Shown here: positions 21,227 through 23,386 of the stretch, piece after piece | How positions within the stretch are numbered: the first letter of the stretch is position 1 | Layout of the letters: the number at the start of each line of letters is the position of its first letter | Assembly: GCA_019648995.1 (NCBI GenBank) | Contig: BLXT01000825.1 | Location: 2,775,489 to 2,798,874 of the forward strand | Length of the DNA: 23,386 nt | Reading direction: 5' to 3' | Source: Plakobranchus ocellatus | Taxonomy: Eukaryota; Mollusca; Gastropoda; Plakobranchidae | Program-made: the position numbers and the translations under genes | Notes under the pieces: model-generated | Databases searched by the model: none | The model's input: the letters and a program-made list of their open reading frames with translations, nothing else | Told to the model about the DNA's origin: nothing

Positions 21227-21596
21227 ATTACTATGATTATCGTGAAAAAAAATGCACTGCAGGATCTAAAAGTATCTTTGCACTAGTTTGACTCTATATA
21301 ATAGTTCGAAACATGGATATGCAATAATATTATAGGGAAAAAACGACTGAAAGTACTTTTTTTTCGTTTTGGAAAACACGAAGAAGAAAAAAAAAATGTC
21401 TAAACTTTAAACGCGGTTTTCTCATTTTGTATTATGCATGTGTTGAGTGCCTTGAAACTGTGATAACTCAGGCTAGAATTAAGATATTTTAAAAATTTAA
21501 AGACTAAAATGATCTGTAATTACTCATCTATAACATAGTGCAAATAACTCAAAATGTAAGATTTTTGCATCCTGACGGGTTTTCTCAGACCGCCTC

Positions 21597-21604
21597 ATAT
21601 TTAT
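21597..21604. repeat. Right target-site duplication ATATTTAT
   Basis: Second copy of the 8-base duplication, immediately followed by ATGCTCTTGTGGGCTTTGAG of the interrupted repeat. Confidence 0.85.
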
Positions 21605-21740
21605 ATGCTCTTGTGGGCTTTGAGAAATATTTTTATGAAACAAAGAATTATAAAATAATGTTGCACTATTAAAAAAGATGAAAGAAGGAGAAAAAAATTT
21701 TTAGGTCATTGATGATATTTTTGCTTACATAAAAAAATAG
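21597..21740 (+). repeat. Dispersed repeat copy 2, right part
   Basis: Continues the match to copy 1 (18837-18985) after the transposon: TTATATGCTCTTGTGGGCTT, TGAGAAATATTTTTATGA, TTATAAAATARTG, GCACTATT and GGTCATTGATGAT. It lies outside the coding gene. Confidence 0.8.
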
Positions 21741-22224
21741 AAGGGTTGAGAAAATAGATATTAAAAAGATTTGCTTTGACAAGAACCCAAGAAAGAAGCA
21801 AGTAGAAAATGGGAGTGCAATAAAAAAGAGATACATCAAATGCTCGAGCATTAGAAATTGCCACAGGCGTATCTCAGTTTTATTATGCTGTTTTGTTATA
21901 TTACTTTCTTGCAAAAACTTAAATCTATTTTTTTAATAGAAATAAAGTAACATTCTTTTTTAAGTGCTTTAATGAAACATTAATTAGAAATCCCAATATT
22001 TTACGTGCATAGAGATTTTTTGAATCAAGTTCAAAATTGATAAAATTTTATCCTGTGTGGTAAATAAGAGTTAGTATTAATGGAATTAATGTATTAAGTA
22101 TGTTTCTTTCTTGTTTCTTTGCCTTTTCTAAGCCATGTTTGACAAAAATTGCTCTGTGTTTCATTAACAAAACTTCTTTGTTGCACAGTGCTTAGAAAAA
22201 ACCCACAAAAAAGATGTCAAACTG
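21741..22224. other. AT-rich non-coding stretch downstream of GOLGA4
   Basis: No gene or repeat family recognised. The minus-strand open frame at 21669-21914 is low-complexity and hydrophobic and overlaps the dispersed repeat, so it is not called. Confidence 0.7.
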
Positions 22225-22454
22225 TTGTGAAAAGGTTATAAACAGAGGGAGACAGACCAAAATCAAACCTGACTTTATTCAGCCTATGTTGGTATTGTGA
22301 AAAGGTTATAAACAGAGGGAGACAGACCAAAATCAAACCTGACTTTGTTGAAATTTATTCAGCGTATGTTGGTGTTGTGAAAAGGTTGTGAACAGAGGGA
22401 GACAGACCAAAATCAAACCTGACTCTGTTGAAATTTATTCAGCCTATGTTAGAT
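22225..22454. repeat. Tandem repeat, three units of 70/80/80 bp
   Basis: The units start at 22225, 22295 and 22375, each with TTGTGAAAAGGTT followed by ACAGAGGGAGACAGACCAAA and AATCAAACCTGACT. Units 2 and 3 contain TGTTGAAATTTATTCAG; unit 1 lacks ten bases of this (TTGAAATTTG-equivalent). Units differ by only a few substitutions, so the array is recent. It looks like a minisatellite; no function is evident. Confidence 0.96.
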
Positions 22455-23268
22455 TTATTACAAAATAATTAAAACCAAGTCAGTTATTACATTGCACAAA
22501 AATTCTTAACTTATATTTTTCTACAATATAACTTTCAATTTAAGCACCATTTATAAATATTCAGAAATGATGAAGAGGGTGTTATCATAAACTGAAAAAA
22601 ATTAGCACCTATTGTTATTTTTTATCAAGAACATACTCAGGCAAGATAGCTCTTAATAACCTGTCAGAAAATACTTTTTTAAACATTGATTCTGTACATG
22701 TTTATATTATCTTTGGTACATACATTGTTCATACATACAGATAAAAGGACAAGTTCTCCAATTTATTAAATTGTAACATTACAATCAAAATTTTTTTAAG
22801 ATGAGGCTTTCGTTTACTTGTTTACTATACTGAATGGTTAGCACATGTTTTCTCAAAATTTTAATACTTAAAATTTTTAAAATTGTTCTTTACATTGTAT
22901 ATTATTTTTATAATCAAAGATTTTTTTCCTGCAGTGAATTTAATTTAAAAAGTTATTCACACTAAATCTAAATTTTAAAAAAGCATCCCCATGTTTTTGC
23001 TTTATTTATTTTTTTTTTTTTTCAATTTCAATTATTAGGGAAAACGGTTTAGACTAAGAAGTAGAAGAGAATCAAAATAGGAATTAAGCTGAAAGCTGAA
23101 AAGGTAGCTATAACTTGTGGCATATGGGTAATTTCGAACTGGATGGGCTTACATGATAAAATAAATCAATTTGGAGAAAAAAGGATGATTTGCTATATTT
23201 CCTTTCTGTGGGTCTTTTCTGTTTTTCAGAACCTTTTAATTTTTCCCTTTGTGAAATTTAGGACTTAC
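22455..23268. other. AT-rich non-coding stretch
   Basis: It contains A/T homopolymers (for example T near 23008-23022) and no convincing open frame or repeat. If the minus-strand exon to its right is real, this would be its intron or 3' region, but no next exon is recognisable. Confidence 0.6.
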
Positions 23269-23315
23269 CTTGTGTTGCTCTTCTGCAGCTTGCATAAGCT
23301 TTTTGAATAGTGAAA
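23269..23315 (-). CDS. Candidate internal exon of a minus-strand neighbour
   Basis: On the minus strand an acceptor (AACTTTTTTTAG) is followed by 47 bases and a consensus donor (AAG|GTAAGT). One frame, after two leading bases, reads SLFKKLMQAAEEQHK and leaves in phase 0; the other two frames are also open but less protein-like. The gene would run right to left from beyond the window and converge on GOLGA4. No homologue is recognised, and a short stretch between good splice signals can arise by chance. Confidence 0.35.
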
Positions 23316-23355
23316 CTAAAAAAAGTTTTAAAGAATTGTATTGCAAGGAAAACAA

Positions 23356-23386
<31 letters not shown>

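Larger units (their letters stand above)
20252..21596. mobile_element. Nonautonomous DNA transposon, 1345 bp, with TIRs and 8-bp TSD
   Basis: The ends are 26-base inverted repeats (20252-20277 and 21571-21596) of the form GAGGYGGTCTGAGAAAACCC plus RTCAKG, with three mismatches. They are flanked by the direct repeat ATATTTAT (20244-20251 and 21597-21604). The related sequence at 18837-18844 (ACATTTAT) shows the site without the element, which confirms the borders. An 8-bp duplication is typical of hAT, P, Merlin and a few other cut-and-paste superfamilies; the termini do not match one I can name. A reading with two more terminal bases (AT) and a 4-bp ATTT duplication cannot be excluded. No full transposase frame is present. 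The interior has a short acidic open frame and a TCTAGA-rich stretch. Confidence 0.88.

Noticed and set aside
21669-21914. Minus-strand 81-codon frame
   Set aside because: It overlaps the dispersed repeat and its hydrophobic stretches come from A-rich plus-strand DNA.
23125-23160. Minus-strand CAGTTCGAAATT, resembling a tRNA B box
   Set aside because: No matching A box, stems or anticodon arm can be folded around it.
1-23386. CRISPR arrays, prokaryotic operons, retroelement coding regions
   Set aside because: None seen. The window is a eukaryotic spliced gene; no reverse transcriptase, capsid or envelope-like coding sequence and no LTR pair were noticed.

Overview
The window looks like animal nuclear DNA. 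It is AT-rich, with one multi-exon, GT-AG spliced gene on the + strand and low-complexity, repeat-bearing introns. The encoded protein is clearly an orthologue of GOLGA4 (golgin-245/p230), a trans-Golgi coiled-coil tether that ends in a GRIP domain. The organism is probably an invertebrate. A mollusc (snail) is my best guess from base composition and TCTAGA-rich dispersed repeats, but that is weak evidence.

The gene runs from before the left edge to about 20036. I can place fifteen exons with matching phases: 397-576, 1355-1615, 2355-2558, 3865-4026, 4469-8645 (a giant 4177-bp exon), 9399-9529, 9815-10012, 10920-10967, 13229-13356, 14516-14678, 16471-16539, 16832-16954, 18498-18545, 19592-19675 and 19971-20036. 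They join into one open frame of 2013 codons plus a stop. The start codon and N-terminus lie upstream: the first exon seen opens after an acceptor, and human GOLGA4 is about 2230 residues. Almost all of the protein is coiled coil. Exons 10920-10967, 14516-14678 and 16832-16954 carry non-coil linkers, and the last three exons plus the end of 16832-16954 carry the GRIP domain (EFEY...MMGKETKT...KFSDEQT...). In the family this domain binds ARL1-GTP at the trans-Golgi network.

The introns hold microsatellites, A/T runs, a 9-N assembly gap (11547-11555), a perfect 20-bp palindrome and a dispersed repeat that also occurs downstream of the gene. That second, downstream copy (about 20131-20251 plus 21597-21740) is split by a 1345-bp DNA transposon (20252-21596) with 26-bp terminal inverted repeats and a perfect 8-bp target duplication. 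The intronic copy serves as the unoccupied site. The same downstream repeat carries the first AATAAA signals after the stop codon, so it probably supplies the gene's poly(A) site. Further right are an 80-bp tandem triplet (22225-22454) and a possible minus-strand exon (23269-23315) that may belong to a neighbouring gene running towards this one.
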